Assembly: GCF_001469955.1 (NCBI RefSeq)
Contig: NZ_LOPU01000029.1
Coordinates: 682,001-746,000, forward strand
Origin: Haloprofundus marisrubri
Lineage (GTDB): Archaea > Halobacteriota > Halobacteria > Halobacteriales > Haloferacaceae
Direction: 5' to 3'
Length of the DNA: 64,000 bases
The number at the start of each line of letters is the position of its first letter. Position 1 is the stretch's first letter. Below the pieces are notes generated by a model, which did no database searches, had not been told where the DNA came from, and saw only the letters and a list, made by a program, of their open reading frames with translations. Positions 41,955 to 50,934 of the stretch are shown here, in pieces. A program made the translations under genes and the position numbers.

Positions 41955-43052
41955 ATGACCGAGAACCCCGACACCGCCGAGCGACTCGCGGCACTGTTCG
42001 CCGAGTTGCCCCCCGACAGCGGCCCGCTCGTCGACGAGGCGGTCGCTGTGGCGGAAGACGCTGCGGACCTCCGCGAGCGACTCGCAGCCCTCACCGAGGC
42101 ACCGACCCCCGAACTCGGCGACGACGAAGTCGCCGCGGTGCCCGTCACGACCGAAGCCACCGACGACGGCGCGGTCGACCGCGTCCGGTCGACGGTCGGC
42201 GGCCTCCGCTCCCGCGTCGCCGACGGCATCGAGACCATGGGGTCGAAAACGCGGAATGTCACCGACATCGACTCCCACTCCGACTCCCACTCCGACGACT
42301 CGACTGACGAAGTCCCAGACGTCCCCGCCACGACCGAGTCGCCCGAAGCGAACACACCCCGCCCGACACCAGTCACCGCCTCGTCGCGTTCGCTCGCACG
42401 AGTCCGTGGTCACGCACGGTCGGGGATAACCGAACTCAAACACACCGCTCGCAACGCCGACCCGAAGCAGGCGGCGCTGTGGGGAGTAGCGACGGGTGTC
42501 ACACTCGCTAACCCCGCAATCGCCGCGGGGTACTCGACGGCGGTGCTGCTCTCGGGTGCAGTGCTCGGCGGCAGCGTCGTCGGCGCGTACGCGAGCAGTC
42601 ACGAGAACACCGTCTTCGACGGCGTCGACCCTCTCGAGATGGCTCGCCGCTCGCGTGGTATGTCGGCGGCGAACGCCCATCGAACGAACGTGAACGGGGC
42701 CGCTCTCGGGAGTCTCCTCGGCGTGTCGACGTATCTCGCCGAGACGATGACGCCCGAAGAGTACGCTCACTGGCTGACCGGCGTCGACGCCGACCTCGTC
42801 GCCCGCGGGGCCGAACTGGGTGCGGGCCGCGCAGTCACCGACGAGGAACTCGGCGTCTCGACTCCCCGAACGGGGGCGCTTCTCGGCGGCGGGTTCGGTC
42901 TCCTCTACGGGCTGGCGACCGAAGGTGCAGAGGAGGGCGACGACACGCTTCGAGAACTGCTCGACGACGACCTGTTCGAGGAGTACGAGCACGCACTCGA
43001 CGACTCCGAGTCACCGTCGGAGACTGACGTTGAGACGGACCCCGAAGAGTAG
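41955..43052 (+). CDS. Conserved haloarchaeal protein with glycine-rich membrane-like segments
   Basis: A 365-residue acidic protein. The N-terminal 150 residues are charged and disordered-looking, with a short SHSDSHSD repeat. The middle has Ala/Gly-rich hydrophobic stretches (QAALWGVATGVTLANPAIAAG, STAVLLSGAVLGGSVVG) that look like glycine-zipper membrane segments, then GAALGSLLGVSTYLAETM and GALLGGGFGLLYGLATEG. I know no function. ATG at 41955; divergent from the spermidine-synthase-like gene across 151 bases. Confidence 0.6.
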   Translation: MTENPDTAERLAALFAELPPDSGPLVDEAVAVAEDAADLRERLAALTEAPTPELGDDEVAAVPVTTEATDDGAVDRVRSTVGGLRSRVADGIETMGSKTRNVTDIDSHSDSHSDDSTDEVPDVPATTESPEANTPRPTPVTASSRSLARVRGHARSGITELKHTARNADPKQAALWGVATGVTLANPAIAAGYSTAVLLSGAVLGGSVVGAYASSHENTVFDGVDPLEMARRSRGMSAANAHRTNVNGAALGSLLGVSTYLAETMTPEEYAHWLTGVDADLVARGAELGAGRAVTDEELGVSTPRTGALLGGGFGLLYGLATEGAEEGDDTLRELLDDDLFEEYEHALDDSESPSETDVETDPEE

Positions 43053-43056
43053 CGAG

Positions 43057-44013
43057 TCAGTCTCCGGATTTTCGAGCGTTCACGTCCACGCTCAGAGTCG
43101 CTGCGAGTGCGCCGTACAGTTCGATATCTTCGCCGAGCGACGTGAGCGTCACCGCCGGCGGGTCGGCGGCGAGCACGTAGTCGTCGAGCGACGCCCGAAC
43201 GCCCGAGAGAAACCACTCGGCGTTGTTGCGGGCGACGGACCCGCCGACCGTCACCACGCCCGGGTCGTACGCGTTGACGAGCGTGCCGATTCCCGCGGCG
43301 TTGTAGCGCGCGATTCGGTCGAGAAGGTCGCAAGCGACGGCGTCACCGTCGTCGGCCGCTGCGAACACGTCCGGTGCGCGTATCTCGTCGTGTTCGCGCA
43401 GCGAGGAGGGTCGGTCATCTTCGGCCACTATCGACCGAGCGAAGTTCGGAATCCCACGGCCCGAACAGTACGCCTCCCACGCGCCGCGGACACCCGTGCT
43501 CCACAGGTCGCCGTCGGCGTCGATAGAGAACAGACCGACCTCGGCAGCATACCCACGTTCGCCGCGGAGCGGCCGCCCGTCTTCGACGACGCCTGCGCCG
43601 ATGCCGGTCCCGAAGGTGACGTGTGCGAGACTGTTGTGATTCTCGCCCGCCCCGAACTGGTACTCACCTAACGCGGCGGCGGTACAGTCGTTCTGGACGA
43701 GGGTCGGCAAGCCGAACGCCTCGTCTATGGCGGCGGCGAGCGGAACGTCGTATCGTTTCGTCCCGTCGGCGGCGTCGAACTCGGCGACGACACCGCGTTC
43801 GGCGTCGACCAGCCCGGTTGTCGCAACGGAGACGACTTCGATTGGCTCCGAAGACTCGTCGCGGACGGTTGCGACGGCGTCGACGACTTGTTCGGCCAGC
43901 GCGTCGGCACGGGTCCGCTCGCTACGCACGTTCACGAATCCACGTTTGGTTCCGCGGGCGTACCGCAGTCGAGTACTGACGACGTCGACGACGACGCTTG
44001 TCGGACCGTTCAC
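43057..44013 (-). CDS. ROK-family sugar kinase-like protein, degenerate motifs
   Basis: A 318-residue protein. The central ROK body is clear: LVQNDCTAAALGEYQFGAG, VTFGTGIGAGVVEDG, GERGYAAEVGLFSID, GIGTLVNAYDPGVVTVGG. The N-terminal ATP loop that normally reads DxGGTxIR is DVVSTRLRY, and the zinc motif CxCGxxGC is missing (TGVRGAWEAYCSGRG in its place). Sugar kinase activity is possible but reduced or altered. The GTG at 44013 gives VNGPTSVVVD; a GTG 13 codons upstream is the alternative. Confidence 0.72.
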   Translation of the reverse strand: MNGPTSVVVDVVSTRLRYARGTKRGFVNVRSERTRADALAEQVVDAVATVRDESSEPIEVVSVATTGLVDAERGVVAEFDAADGTKRYDVPLAAAIDEAFGLPTLVQNDCTAAALGEYQFGAGENHNSLAHVTFGTGIGAGVVEDGRPLRGERGYAAEVGLFSIDADGDLWSTGVRGAWEAYCSGRGIPNFARSIVAEDDRPSSLREHDEIRAPDVFAAADDGDAVACDLLDRIARYNAAGIGTLVNAYDPGVVTVGGSVARNNAEWFLSGVRASLDDYVLAADPPAVTLTSLGEDIELYGALAATLSVDVNARKSGD

Positions 44014-44383
44014 GTCTCCAAGGGGGTCGCACCCGGTATCAATGTTCTCCACTTGCTGGACCGGTTCTCGATGTCTCCTCGCCCGCAACCTGTCCGACCG
44101 ACAGTCGCTACCGACTCCCGTCACAATCCAGATTTCATATCGCACATGTTGATTTATTTGCGAACACGGGCGCTCGACCCGCACGCAGTTCGCTCCGGGT
44201 CACAGCAGTTCTGGGTTCTCAAATCCCGGTTCTGACTCTCGACACACTAGCTATCCGTGACGTCTCGCTCGGCTGACTGTGCGAGTGAAGCACAGATGTC
44301 CTCCCCACCAGTATTGTCCCGCACACGTGACAACACGTTGAACTCTACGTCCAGCGTACCATCGTGCATTCGAGGATGTGAAG
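44014..44383. other. 370-base divergent intergenic region
   Basis: No gene on either strand. AAATAAATCAAC on the minus strand at 44150-44161 may be a TATA box for the ROK gene with a leader of about 110 bases. Nothing else found. Confidence 0.5.
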
Positions 44384-45448
44384 ATGAACACACAGTACGT
44401 TCGGGCGGTCGCTATCGTCGTTGCGTTGTTGCTGGTCGTCGCTCCGACGGTGCCGGTGACCGCCGAAAGCACGCAGCGTAGCGTGCAGACGAGTTTCGAG
44501 GAGCGCCAACGGTGTGCGATGGACGCAGTCGTCGGAGACCCATCAGATGACAGAGCGGTGCTCGAAGCAGCACGGGCAGGGACGAACGCAGGCGTGTGTG
44601 ACGCGAGAGCCGCCGGGGCCAGATACACCGCACAACAGTATCAACGGGTGTTTCTCGGCGCACGTGATGGGGCTATCGAAGCGATGAACGTCGAGAACAA
44701 CACCGAGCGATACACGCTGGCGGACGTCCAGAACGCCTCGCGCGGGGCTGCACGGGCGGCGCTGTCGAACGCACAAGGAAGCTCTCCGGAACTGCTCTAC
44801 GACGTCGCCTTCGGTGGCGCGTTCGGCGCACTACGGGCAATCGACGTAGACGACTACTCCGCGTCGTTCGCCGAAGCGGCCGCGGAAGGCGGTGTGACCG
44901 GTGCGCTCACGGCCGGGCGGGAGTCCGGAGGGACTGCGACGTCCCGAACGATGACGTACGCGGCGTACGGCGGTGCTTCGGGGGCGATGCTCGGTGTCGG
45001 ACAGCAGTACAACGAGAGCATCGTTCTGCAGAACGTGTCCGCTCTGTACACCGAAATCAGAGCGCTCACGCCGGAACCGTCGGCTGTCGGCTCCGGGAAC
45101 GCCGGCAGTTCGTCGCCGACGCAGACGTTCGACGACGTGGTGTCGAGTGCCAGCGGGGCCGCACACGGTGCCGTCGAAGCGACACAGCAGCGGACCGTGC
45201 AGGGAGTGAAAACGACCGCCGCCGAGACGATGGCTGCCGCGTTCGGGAGCGCGTGGAGTGCGGCGAATAGTGCCTCCGAGGCGGATACGCGGACCGGTGC
45301 AACCGAACGCGCCGCGTCTCTGGGTGCCTCGAAAGCGCTCTCAACGTCTGACGCTGCTCGCAGCAGCGCTTCGACGACCACCGACTCGCTCAACCGTCTC
45401 GTCCAACTGGCGTACGAGTACACGACGGAACTGTTCGACGGGCAGTAG
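44384..45448 (+). CDS. Secreted alanine-rich helical protein, unknown
   Basis: A 354-residue protein with a Sec signal (MNTQYVRAVAIVVALLLVVA, cleavage near VTAESTQ). The mature part is rich in Ala, Gly and Ser with repeated short helices (GARDGAIEAMNVENN, GAFGALRAIDVDDY, GGASGAMLGVGQQY, SSASGAAHGAVEATQQ), and few hydrophobic runs. It looks like an extended surface or cell-wall coat protein. No family recognised. GAGGAT about 9 bases before the ATG acts as a Shine-Dalgarno site; an in-frame GTG two codons upstream is possible. Confidence 0.7.
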   Translation: MNTQYVRAVAIVVALLLVVAPTVPVTAESTQRSVQTSFEERQRCAMDAVVGDPSDDRAVLEAARAGTNAGVCDARAAGARYTAQQYQRVFLGARDGAIEAMNVENNTERYTLADVQNASRGAARAALSNAQGSSPELLYDVAFGGAFGALRAIDVDDYSASFAEAAAEGGVTGALTAGRESGGTATSRTMTYAAYGGASGAMLGVGQQYNESIVLQNVSALYTEIRALTPEPSAVGSGNAGSSSPTQTFDDVVSSASGAAHGAVEATQQRTVQGVKTTAAETMAAAFGSAWSAANSASEADTRTGATERAASLGASKALSTSDAARSSASTTTDSLNRLVQLAYEYTTELFDGQ

Positions 45449-45472
45449 GTCAGCGACCGACTGTCGGGTCCG

Positions 45473-46444
45473 TCAGTTTGTCGGGTCTGCTGGGTCTGGC
45501 GGGGCCGTCGAGTCCGTCCGACTCGTGACGTTGCGCGCCGGGTCTTTCTCCGGTATCCGCACTGCACGACGGAGAATCGCGTAGCCGGCGACCAAACTAC
45601 CGAAACGGAGCGCCGAGACGACGAGCAGTGCCGTCACTTCGAGAATTCCCGACGGCGTCGGTACCACGCCGACCGGAAGCACGTCGAGCACGAACAACTG
45701 GAAATCGAACGGAACCTGTACGGAGGCGATTTCGTACGTTACGCTCCCAGCGAGCGCGGGTGAGCGTTTCCACACTAACCAGATTGCTTCGGGGGCGACA
45801 CCGACGACCCACGCCAGCAGCAACACCGGCCACAGCAACACGTACCGGACCCGAAAAACGGTTCGGGCGACCTGCCAACCGAGCGCAGCGCGTATCGACT
45901 GCGTCGCCGCCACGCGAGCAAACGACGCCGGAAACAGGTACAACGAGAGGAGACTCGCGGCCAGAAACGCCACCAACAACCTCGTTTCGAGCGCCGCAAT
46001 CGCCTCTATCGAAGGCAACTGCCCCGGTTCGCCGAGTATCCACTGGAAGGCGACGCCGCCGAACAGTTGCTCGAACGCCTCGAAGACGATTCTCGCCTCG
46101 TACCCGGTCGCGCCAGTGCCCAGTACGGACGCGAGATACGTCGACGTGTCGGCGTATCTCCCTCCGACCCACGTGGTGAACAGATGCGCTTGATACCAGA
46201 CGACGAGTATCGCAAGCGGAACCGCGCTCCACCCGAACCAGACGACGAATCCACGAACGCCGTCGCCGAGCAGTCGCCGCCAGTCGGTGAAACCCGGCGA
46301 CTCGTCGCGGAACAACGGGGACACGTAGCCGAGCAGCAGTACGGTCGAAAGTGTCGTCTGCATCGCGGCGAGCAACACCCCGAACAGCACCGTCACCGTC
46401 GGGTTCTCCTCGTCGACGACGTCGGCGAATCGTTCCCAGTTCAT
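45473..46444 (-). CDS. DUF4013 membrane protein, second of a tandem pair
   Basis: A 323-residue protein with about seven membrane segments (VLFGVLLAAMQTTLSTVLLLG, GFVVWFGWSAVPLAILVVW, LLVAFLAASLLSLYLFPASF, YVLLWPVLLLAWVVGVAPEA). DUF4013 members are membrane proteins of unknown function. The ATG at 46444 overlaps the stop of the upstream DUF4013 gene by four bases (ATGA). The C-terminal tail is a charged, proline-rich extension. The two paralogues are diverged but share architecture. Confidence 0.82.
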   Translation of the reverse strand: MNWERFADVVDEENPTVTVLFGVLLAAMQTTLSTVLLLGYVSPLFRDESPGFTDWRRLLGDGVRGFVVWFGWSAVPLAILVVWYQAHLFTTWVGGRYADTSTYLASVLGTGATGYEARIVFEAFEQLFGGVAFQWILGEPGQLPSIEAIAALETRLLVAFLAASLLSLYLFPASFARVAATQSIRAALGWQVARTVFRVRYVLLWPVLLLAWVVGVAPEAIWLVWKRSPALAGSVTYEIASVQVPFDFQLFVLDVLPVGVVPTPSGILEVTALLVVSALRFGSLVAGYAILRRAVRIPEKDPARNVTSRTDSTAPPDPADPTN

Positions 46445-47337
46445 TCTGAGACACTTCCCCGTGCCGCGCCGGTTGCGTCGGTAACGGTCGGTCGCTCGTC
46501 GCCGACGGACTGCTCGGCTTTCTCGGGTTCTTCGGCCTCCTCGACTTCCGTCATCGCTGAAAGGTCACGCCACGCGCGGCCGACGACGGCGTACGCGGAG
46601 ACGAGGAAATAGAAACTCACCGCGTACGCAGCGAAGACAACGTACTCCGCGAGGTCGAGGGCGACGGCCGGAATCAACACGATGCCGACGAGTCCACGAA
46701 CCACGTCGACCTCCTGTGCGTACAGAAGCGGAACGTACAGGAGCGTCGTACTCGCTACCCAGCGAACGAAGAAGCCGACCCACGCCCGGGCGTACCCCGG
46801 GTGCAGGAAACGCGACCGGAACGTCGAGAACGAGAAGGCCGCCAAGAAGCGCCGTCGTTGGGTCGCGTGCGCGACCATCGCGGGCGCGACGTAGAGAATC
46901 GCTACCATGAGCAGATACGTATCGAGCGACTGTGCGAGCGGCCCACCTACCATCGCGGTGAAGTCGACGGTTTTGCCGACCAGCATCGGAACCAGCGCGA
47001 ACAGCACGCCGCCGCCGAGTACGGTCCCGACGAGCGAGACGACGACGGTTCCGTTCGCCCCACTCTCGGACGTCCACTGCCAGTTGAGAAACAGTACGGC
47101 TGCGAAGATGACCCAAATCGCGTAGATTCGAGCCCCGTCGACGAGCAGCGTCCGCCAGTCGTCGAACGCCGGCGTATCGGCGGTGTCGCTTTCGAGTTCC
47201 GCGCGAACGACTCGGGCGATGTAGCCGTACGCGAAGACGAGTGGGACGAACAGGAACGCACCGTAGTACCACAGAAACCCGCCGAACAGTACGGTCAACA
47301 GCTTTCTTCCCCACCCCTGATTCGTCTCCGAGTCCAT
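46441..47337 (-). CDS. DUF4013 membrane protein, first of a tandem pair
   Basis: A 298-residue protein with about seven membrane segments (GGFLWYYGAFLFVPLVFAYG, IYAIWVIFAAVLFLNWQW, VVSLVGTVLGGGVLFALVPM, YLLMVAILYVAPAMVAHAT). The Glu-rich C-terminal tail (AMTEVEEAEEPEKAEQ) is cytosolic. It heads a two-gene unit with its paralogue. ATG at 47337 (MDSETNQG) preferred over a GTG two codons upstream. Function unknown. Confidence 0.82.
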   Translation of the reverse strand: MDSETNQGWGRKLLTVLFGGFLWYYGAFLFVPLVFAYGYIARVVRAELESDTADTPAFDDWRTLLVDGARIYAIWVIFAAVLFLNWQWTSESGANGTVVVSLVGTVLGGGVLFALVPMLVGKTVDFTAMVGGPLAQSLDTYLLMVAILYVAPAMVAHATQRRRFLAAFSFSTFRSRFLHPGYARAWVGFFVRWVASTTLLYVPLLYAQEVDVVRGLVGIVLIPAVALDLAEYVVFAAYAVSFYFLVSAYAVVGRAWRDLSAMTEVEEAEEPEKAEQSVGDERPTVTDATGAARGSVSE

Positions 47338-47543
47338 CGTCACACCTACACCTACGATAACCGACAGCTACGAGCAAAGCCTTTTTTCAGGCTGCTCGGA
47401 GCGTCTCGGCGGAAGATACGTTCTTCGTTCCGTCTCGTGTGCGGACCCCAGAGCGGGCCTCACGGATTCGGCCGGAGGTCACAGTGAGTCACCGACTGTC
47501 ACGTCACACGAACCGTTATCGCCCCGAGTGAGCTATCAGTCGC

Positions 47544-48812
47544 ATGCGCGTTCACTTCTCGGACCCGACGTTCGACTATCAGACCCTCCGCGCGATGGCG
47601 TACACGACGTATCGCGGGGCGGAACCGGGCGAGTGTCTGGCGACCGTCGACCGAATCGACGGCGTCGACTTCGAGGCGTGGTACACCGAGTGGCGACGAA
47701 CTGCCGACCGAGTCGCAGTCGCCGGCGAGTACGCCGTCGCTGGCGACCACGACGAGACGGCCCGGGACGCGTTCTTTCGCGCTCACAACTACTACCGGAC
47801 CGCGGAGTTCTTTCTGGACGGCGACGACTCCCGCCGCGTGCCGACGTACGAGCGCAGTCGGAAGGCGTTCCGACGGGCGCTCGACTACCTCGACGCCTCG
47901 GTCGAACAGGTCGAGATTCCGTACGAGGAGACGACGCTGCCGGGGTATCTGTTCACGCCCGCGGTCGAATCCGGCGGTGACGACGGCGACGGCGACGGTG
48001 ACGGCGACGGCGACGGCGACAGCAACGGCGACAGCGCGGCCGGCGACACCGAACGGCCGACGGTCGTCTGTCTCGGCGGGTTCGACTCGCTCGCCGAGGA
48101 ACTGTACTTTCTCTGTGGCGTCCCAGCGGCACTCGAACGGGGCTACACGTGTTTCATCTTCGACGGACCCGGACAGGGCGCACCGCTCCGATTGGAGGGG
48201 ATGAAAGCACGAACCGACTGGGAGAACGTCCTCGGACCGGTACTCGACGTGCTGGTCGACGACCCCCGCGTCGACGCCGGCCGAATCGGCGTCGTCGGCG
48301 CGAGCATGGGCGGCTACTACGCGCCGCGGGCGGCGGCGTTCGACGACCGTATCGCCGCGGTGGTCGCGTTCGACCACTGTTTCGACCTCTGGGACGCGGC
48401 GGCGGAGGGGCAAGAACGAGTCGCCGCGCTCATCGACCATGCACCCGGGTTTCTGGTCAACGCACTGGCCTCGCTCGGCACGCGTTTCGACGCCGGGTCG
48501 CGTTGGCGGATGGAGAACTCACGGTGGGTGTTCGGCACCGATGCCGCGAACCTCAGACGGACGCTGCGAGAGTACTCGCTCCGTGACGTCGCCGACCGAA
48601 TCACTTGTCCGACGCTGGCGCTCGCCGGCGAGGACGACCATCTGATTCCGCTCTCTCTCGTCTACGAGTTCGCCGACGCCGTCGCCGGCCCGACGACGAC
48701 GCGCGTGTTCACGACCGACGAGGGTGCAGGCGAACACTGCCAAGTTGGCAACCTCTCGCTGGCGCACGGCGAGATATACGACTGGCTGGACGAGACGCTC
48801 GCAACCGGCTGA
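47544..48812 (+). CDS. Alpha/beta hydrolase (FrsA/DUF1100-type)
   Basis: A 422-residue enzyme. A helical N-terminal domain (about 1-130; FEAWYTEWRRTADRV, YYRTAEFFLDGDDSRR) precedes the hydrolase core with oxyanion strand CLGGFDSLAEE, nucleophile elbow GASMGG with Ser254, acid region LAGEDDHLIPLS and the catalytic His in GAGEHCQVG. The pattern matches dihydroxypseudooxynicotine-hydrolase-type or FrsA-like C-C or ester hydrolases. A run of alternating Gly-Asp codons (about residues 145-164) inserts a flexible acidic loop before the core. Substrate unknown. Confidence 0.85.
   Translation: MRVHFSDPTFDYQTLRAMAYTTYRGAEPGECLATVDRIDGVDFEAWYTEWRRTADRVAVAGEYAVAGDHDETARDAFFRAHNYYRTAEFFLDGDDSRRVPTYERSRKAFRRALDYLDASVEQVEIPYEETTLPGYLFTPAVESGGDDGDGDGDGDGDGDSNGDSAAGDTERPTVVCLGGFDSLAEELYFLCGVPAALERGYTCFIFDGPGQGAPLRLEGMKARTDWENVLGPVLDVLVDDPRVDAGRIGVVGASMGGYYAPRAAAFDDRIAAVVAFDHCFDLWDAAAEGQERVAALIDHAPGFLVNALASLGTRFDAGSRWRMENSRWVFGTDAANLRRTLREYSLRDVADRITCPTLALAGEDDHLIPLSLVYEFADAVAGPTTTRVFTTDEGAGEHCQVGNLSLAHGEIYDWLDETLATG
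47974..48035. repeat. Gly-Asp codon repeat in the hydrolase gene
   Basis: About ten near-perfect GGCGAC/GGTGAC units encoding alternating Gly and Asp. Likely variable in length by slippage. Confidence 0.7.
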
Positions 48813-48824
48813 AACTTCCCAAAA

Positions 48825-49217
48825 TCACTCGTACGATTCGTACGTCGCGGTCCCGATATCCACGCGGACGAGCGTGTTCTCGGGCCACGCGTCCGGTTCC
48901 GCGCCGTACTTCGGATTGATTCGCCGTGCCGCGGCGGCCGTCTCCTCGTCGTCGTCGACTATCGTCGCCGTCCCGAGCAGCGTGACGCGCCACTTGGCTT
49001 TTCCCTCGTCGTCCTCCTGTATCGAGACGGCGACGCGTGGATTCTCACGAACGTTTTCGAGCTTCTTGCCGGTCGTCAGCACCTCCAGCGTGCCGCCGTC
49101 GTAGTGATACCAGACGGGGGCGACGTGCGGACGGCCGCCGACACAGGTCCCGAAATGCGCCATCATCGGCTTTGCAGTGATTCGTTCTTCGACTTCCGGT
49201 GTGACCGTCTCGCTCAT
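48825..49217 (-). CDS. Pyridoxamine-phosphate-oxidase-like flavin/haem-binding protein
   Basis: A 130-residue split-barrel protein. MMAHFGTCVGGRPHVAPVWY and VLTTGKKLENVRENPRVAVS are the usual FMN-binding strands, and KWRVTLLGTATIVDDDEE the following segment. Such small haloarchaeal proteins are annotated PNPOx-like; some bind FMN, haem or F420. No partner gene. It converges on the alpha/beta hydrolase gene. Confidence 0.82.
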   Translation of the reverse strand: MSETVTPEVEERITAKPMMAHFGTCVGGRPHVAPVWYHYDGGTLEVLTTGKKLENVRENPRVAVSIQEDDEGKAKWRVTLLGTATIVDDDEETAAAARRINPKYGAEPDAWPENTLVRVDIGTATYESYE

Positions 49218-49261
49218 ACCGATGGTAGGTGCGCCACCGAGAAAACAGTCCGCCGGGTGCC

Positions 49262-50329
49262 TCAGTTGCCCGCGACGGTGACGTTCTCGCTCCCGCGCCG
49301 AAGCACGATTCCTCGGTCGTTGCCGACGAGCGTGTTGTCGACGATTCGGCCGTCGTCGGACGCGAGAAGGGTGACCGCCCGACTGTTGTTTCGCAGGAGG
49401 TTCCGCGTGACGACCACGCCGTCGCTCTCGATGAGGAGGACCCCGTCGCGGTTTCCATCTACTTCGTTGTCCAGTAGTCGGTTGTCGTCGCTGTCGCGGA
49501 GGCGAACGCCGACAGCGTTGTCGAGAAGGCGATTTCCTTCCACCCTCGTCTCGGCCGTGCCGTCGGCCAACGCGACACCGTACAGTCGGTTCGAGAGCGT
49601 CGTGTTCCGCACGAGTGTTCCACGTGCGCCCGAACTCCAGACGCCGGCGACGCGGTTCGAGACGAGACGACTGTCCCGAACCGTGGTGTTTTGGCTGCCG
49701 ACGAGTGCCACGCCGTGGTCGTTTCGCGCCGCCAGCAGGCCCACGAGCGTCGTGTTCGTCGTGTCACCGACGAGGTGGACGCCGAACAGCGCGTTGTCGG
49801 TGACGGTGACATTGCGGAGGCGAGTCGAGTTAGTTCGGTCCGTCAGCGAGACGCCGTAGACGCTGTTTTTCGTCGCTGTCGTGTTCTCGACGACGCTCTC
49901 GGAGACGGCTCTGAGCGCGACGCCGATGCGACTCCCTCCTGCAGTGACCCCCTCGACTGTGAGGGTTCGGACCCGTGTCGCCCGAACGGCGTCGTCCCAG
50001 TTCGACACCGAGAGGCTTCGGAGCGTGACGTTTCTCGTCCGTCGCTCCCACGACCCGACGACGACCCCCGCGGTGCCGAAGCGGCCGTCGCCGCGGACGG
50101 CGTAACCGTTGCCGTCGACGACGACGTCGTCGGCGCGGACGACGAGACACCGCCCCGTGTCGGCCGTGAGATTTCGCGTCAGTTCGTAGCGACCGGGTTC
50201 GGTGAGGTTCGTGCAGTCGTCGACGGGTGTCGTCTCGCCTGCTTGCTCTACCTGCGTCGGGCCGACGCCGAGACACGCCTGTGAGAGGCAGACGACGGCG
50301 ACGACGAGGACGAGTCGAACGTCGGGCAT
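49262..50329 (-). CDS. Secreted right-handed beta-helix protein (NosD-like)
   Basis: A 355-residue protein with a Sec-type signal (MPDVRLVLVVAVVCLSQACL). The rest is a parallel beta-helix with many short coils ending in Asn (VVENTTATKNSVYGVSLTD, TVTDNALFGVHLVG, RLLDNAVGVRLRDSDDNRL, RNLLRNNSRAVTLLASDDG). Related proteins (NosD, CASH-domain) bind or modify carbohydrates or metal clusters. The Cys18 near the signal end is not a clear lipobox. No nos genes nearby, so a denitrification role is not supported. Confidence 0.82.
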   Translation of the reverse strand: MPDVRLVLVVAVVCLSQACLGVGPTQVEQAGETTPVDDCTNLTEPGRYELTRNLTADTGRCLVVRADDVVVDGNGYAVRGDGRFGTAGVVVGSWERRTRNVTLRSLSVSNWDDAVRATRVRTLTVEGVTAGGSRIGVALRAVSESVVENTTATKNSVYGVSLTDRTNSTRLRNVTVTDNALFGVHLVGDTTNTTLVGLLAARNDHGVALVGSQNTTVRDSRLVSNRVAGVWSSGARGTLVRNTTLSNRLYGVALADGTAETRVEGNRLLDNAVGVRLRDSDDNRLLDNEVDGNRDGVLLIESDGVVVTRNLLRNNSRAVTLLASDDGRIVDNTLVGNDRGIVLRRGSENVTVAGN

Positions 50330-50417
50330 CTCAATGGCGGCCTCCGGTCATACGGTGGGGTCCACGAGAAGCGAAAAGAGCGTTCGCCCGTCCGGAGTCC
50401 GTTCCGAGACGCTCCGG

Positions 50418-50741
50418 TCAGTGACCCGCACCGGTCGCCTGCAGGCCGACGACGCCGAGAACGATGAGACCGACGAAGCCGATACGGGCGGCCGTGAACG
50501 GTTCGTCGAACAGATAGATACCCGCGATTGCCGTGCCCGCCGCGCCGATACCGGTCCAGACGGCGTACGCCGTGCCGATGGGGAGGTCTTCGACGGCCAT
50601 CGACAGCAAGTAGACGCTCACCGCCATCGCCGCGAGGGTGCCGACACTGGGCCAGAAGTCGGTGAACCCGTCGGTGTGCTTCAATCCGAGCGCCCACACC
50701 ATCTCGAACACGGCAGCGACGAGGAGGAGTAACCACGACAT
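50418..50741 (-). CDS. sugE: SMR-family exporter, Gdx/SugE type
   Basis: A 107-residue four-helix membrane protein. The catalytic Glu13 in AAVFEMVWALGLKHTDGF and the later motif PIGTAYAVWTGIGAAGT are the Gdx (SugE) pattern, which in bacteria exports guanidinium in exchange for protons, rather than the EmrE drug-transport pattern. ATG at 50741 gives MSWLLLLVAAVFE. It is a single gene, so it would work as a homodimer. Whether archaeal members move guanidinium is inference. Confidence 0.87.
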   Translation of the reverse strand: MSWLLLLVAAVFEMVWALGLKHTDGFTDFWPSVGTLAAMAVSVYLLSMAVEDLPIGTAYAVWTGIGAAGTAIAGIYLFDEPFTAARIGFVGLIVLGVVGLQATGAGH

Positions 50742-50773
50742 GCATCTCCATCCGAGGGTGCGGCACAAGACAC

Positions 50774-50832
50774 TGGTGTTCCGTGTCTCACATCCCGTGT
50801 TCGGTATCCTGTGTCCCGTGTTCCGCGTTCCG
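50774..50832. repeat. Short imperfect direct repeats upstream of the SMR gene
   Basis: Four imperfect copies of a CCCGTGTTC-like 9-14-base unit (for example GTGTTCCG, CCCGTGTTCGG, CCCGTGTTCCG). Meaning unknown; about 35-90 bases before the SMR start on its strand. Confidence 0.4.
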
Positions 50833-50934
50833 CTGAGCGTCCGCTTCTGCGGTTACTGCTCTCGCCTTGCGCGTCGCTGTAGCCGTAGATGACGCAGAAA
50901 CGGTGAGCGTCGTAGCTGCCGGCGACGTCGCAGT

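Noticed and set aside
49262-50329. NosD of a nitrous-oxide reductase cluster
   Set aside because: Only the beta-helix fold matches; no nosZ, nosF or nosY is near.
50774-50832. Possible CRISPR-like repeats
   Set aside because: Repeats are 9-14 bases, imperfect and without regular spacers or cas genes.
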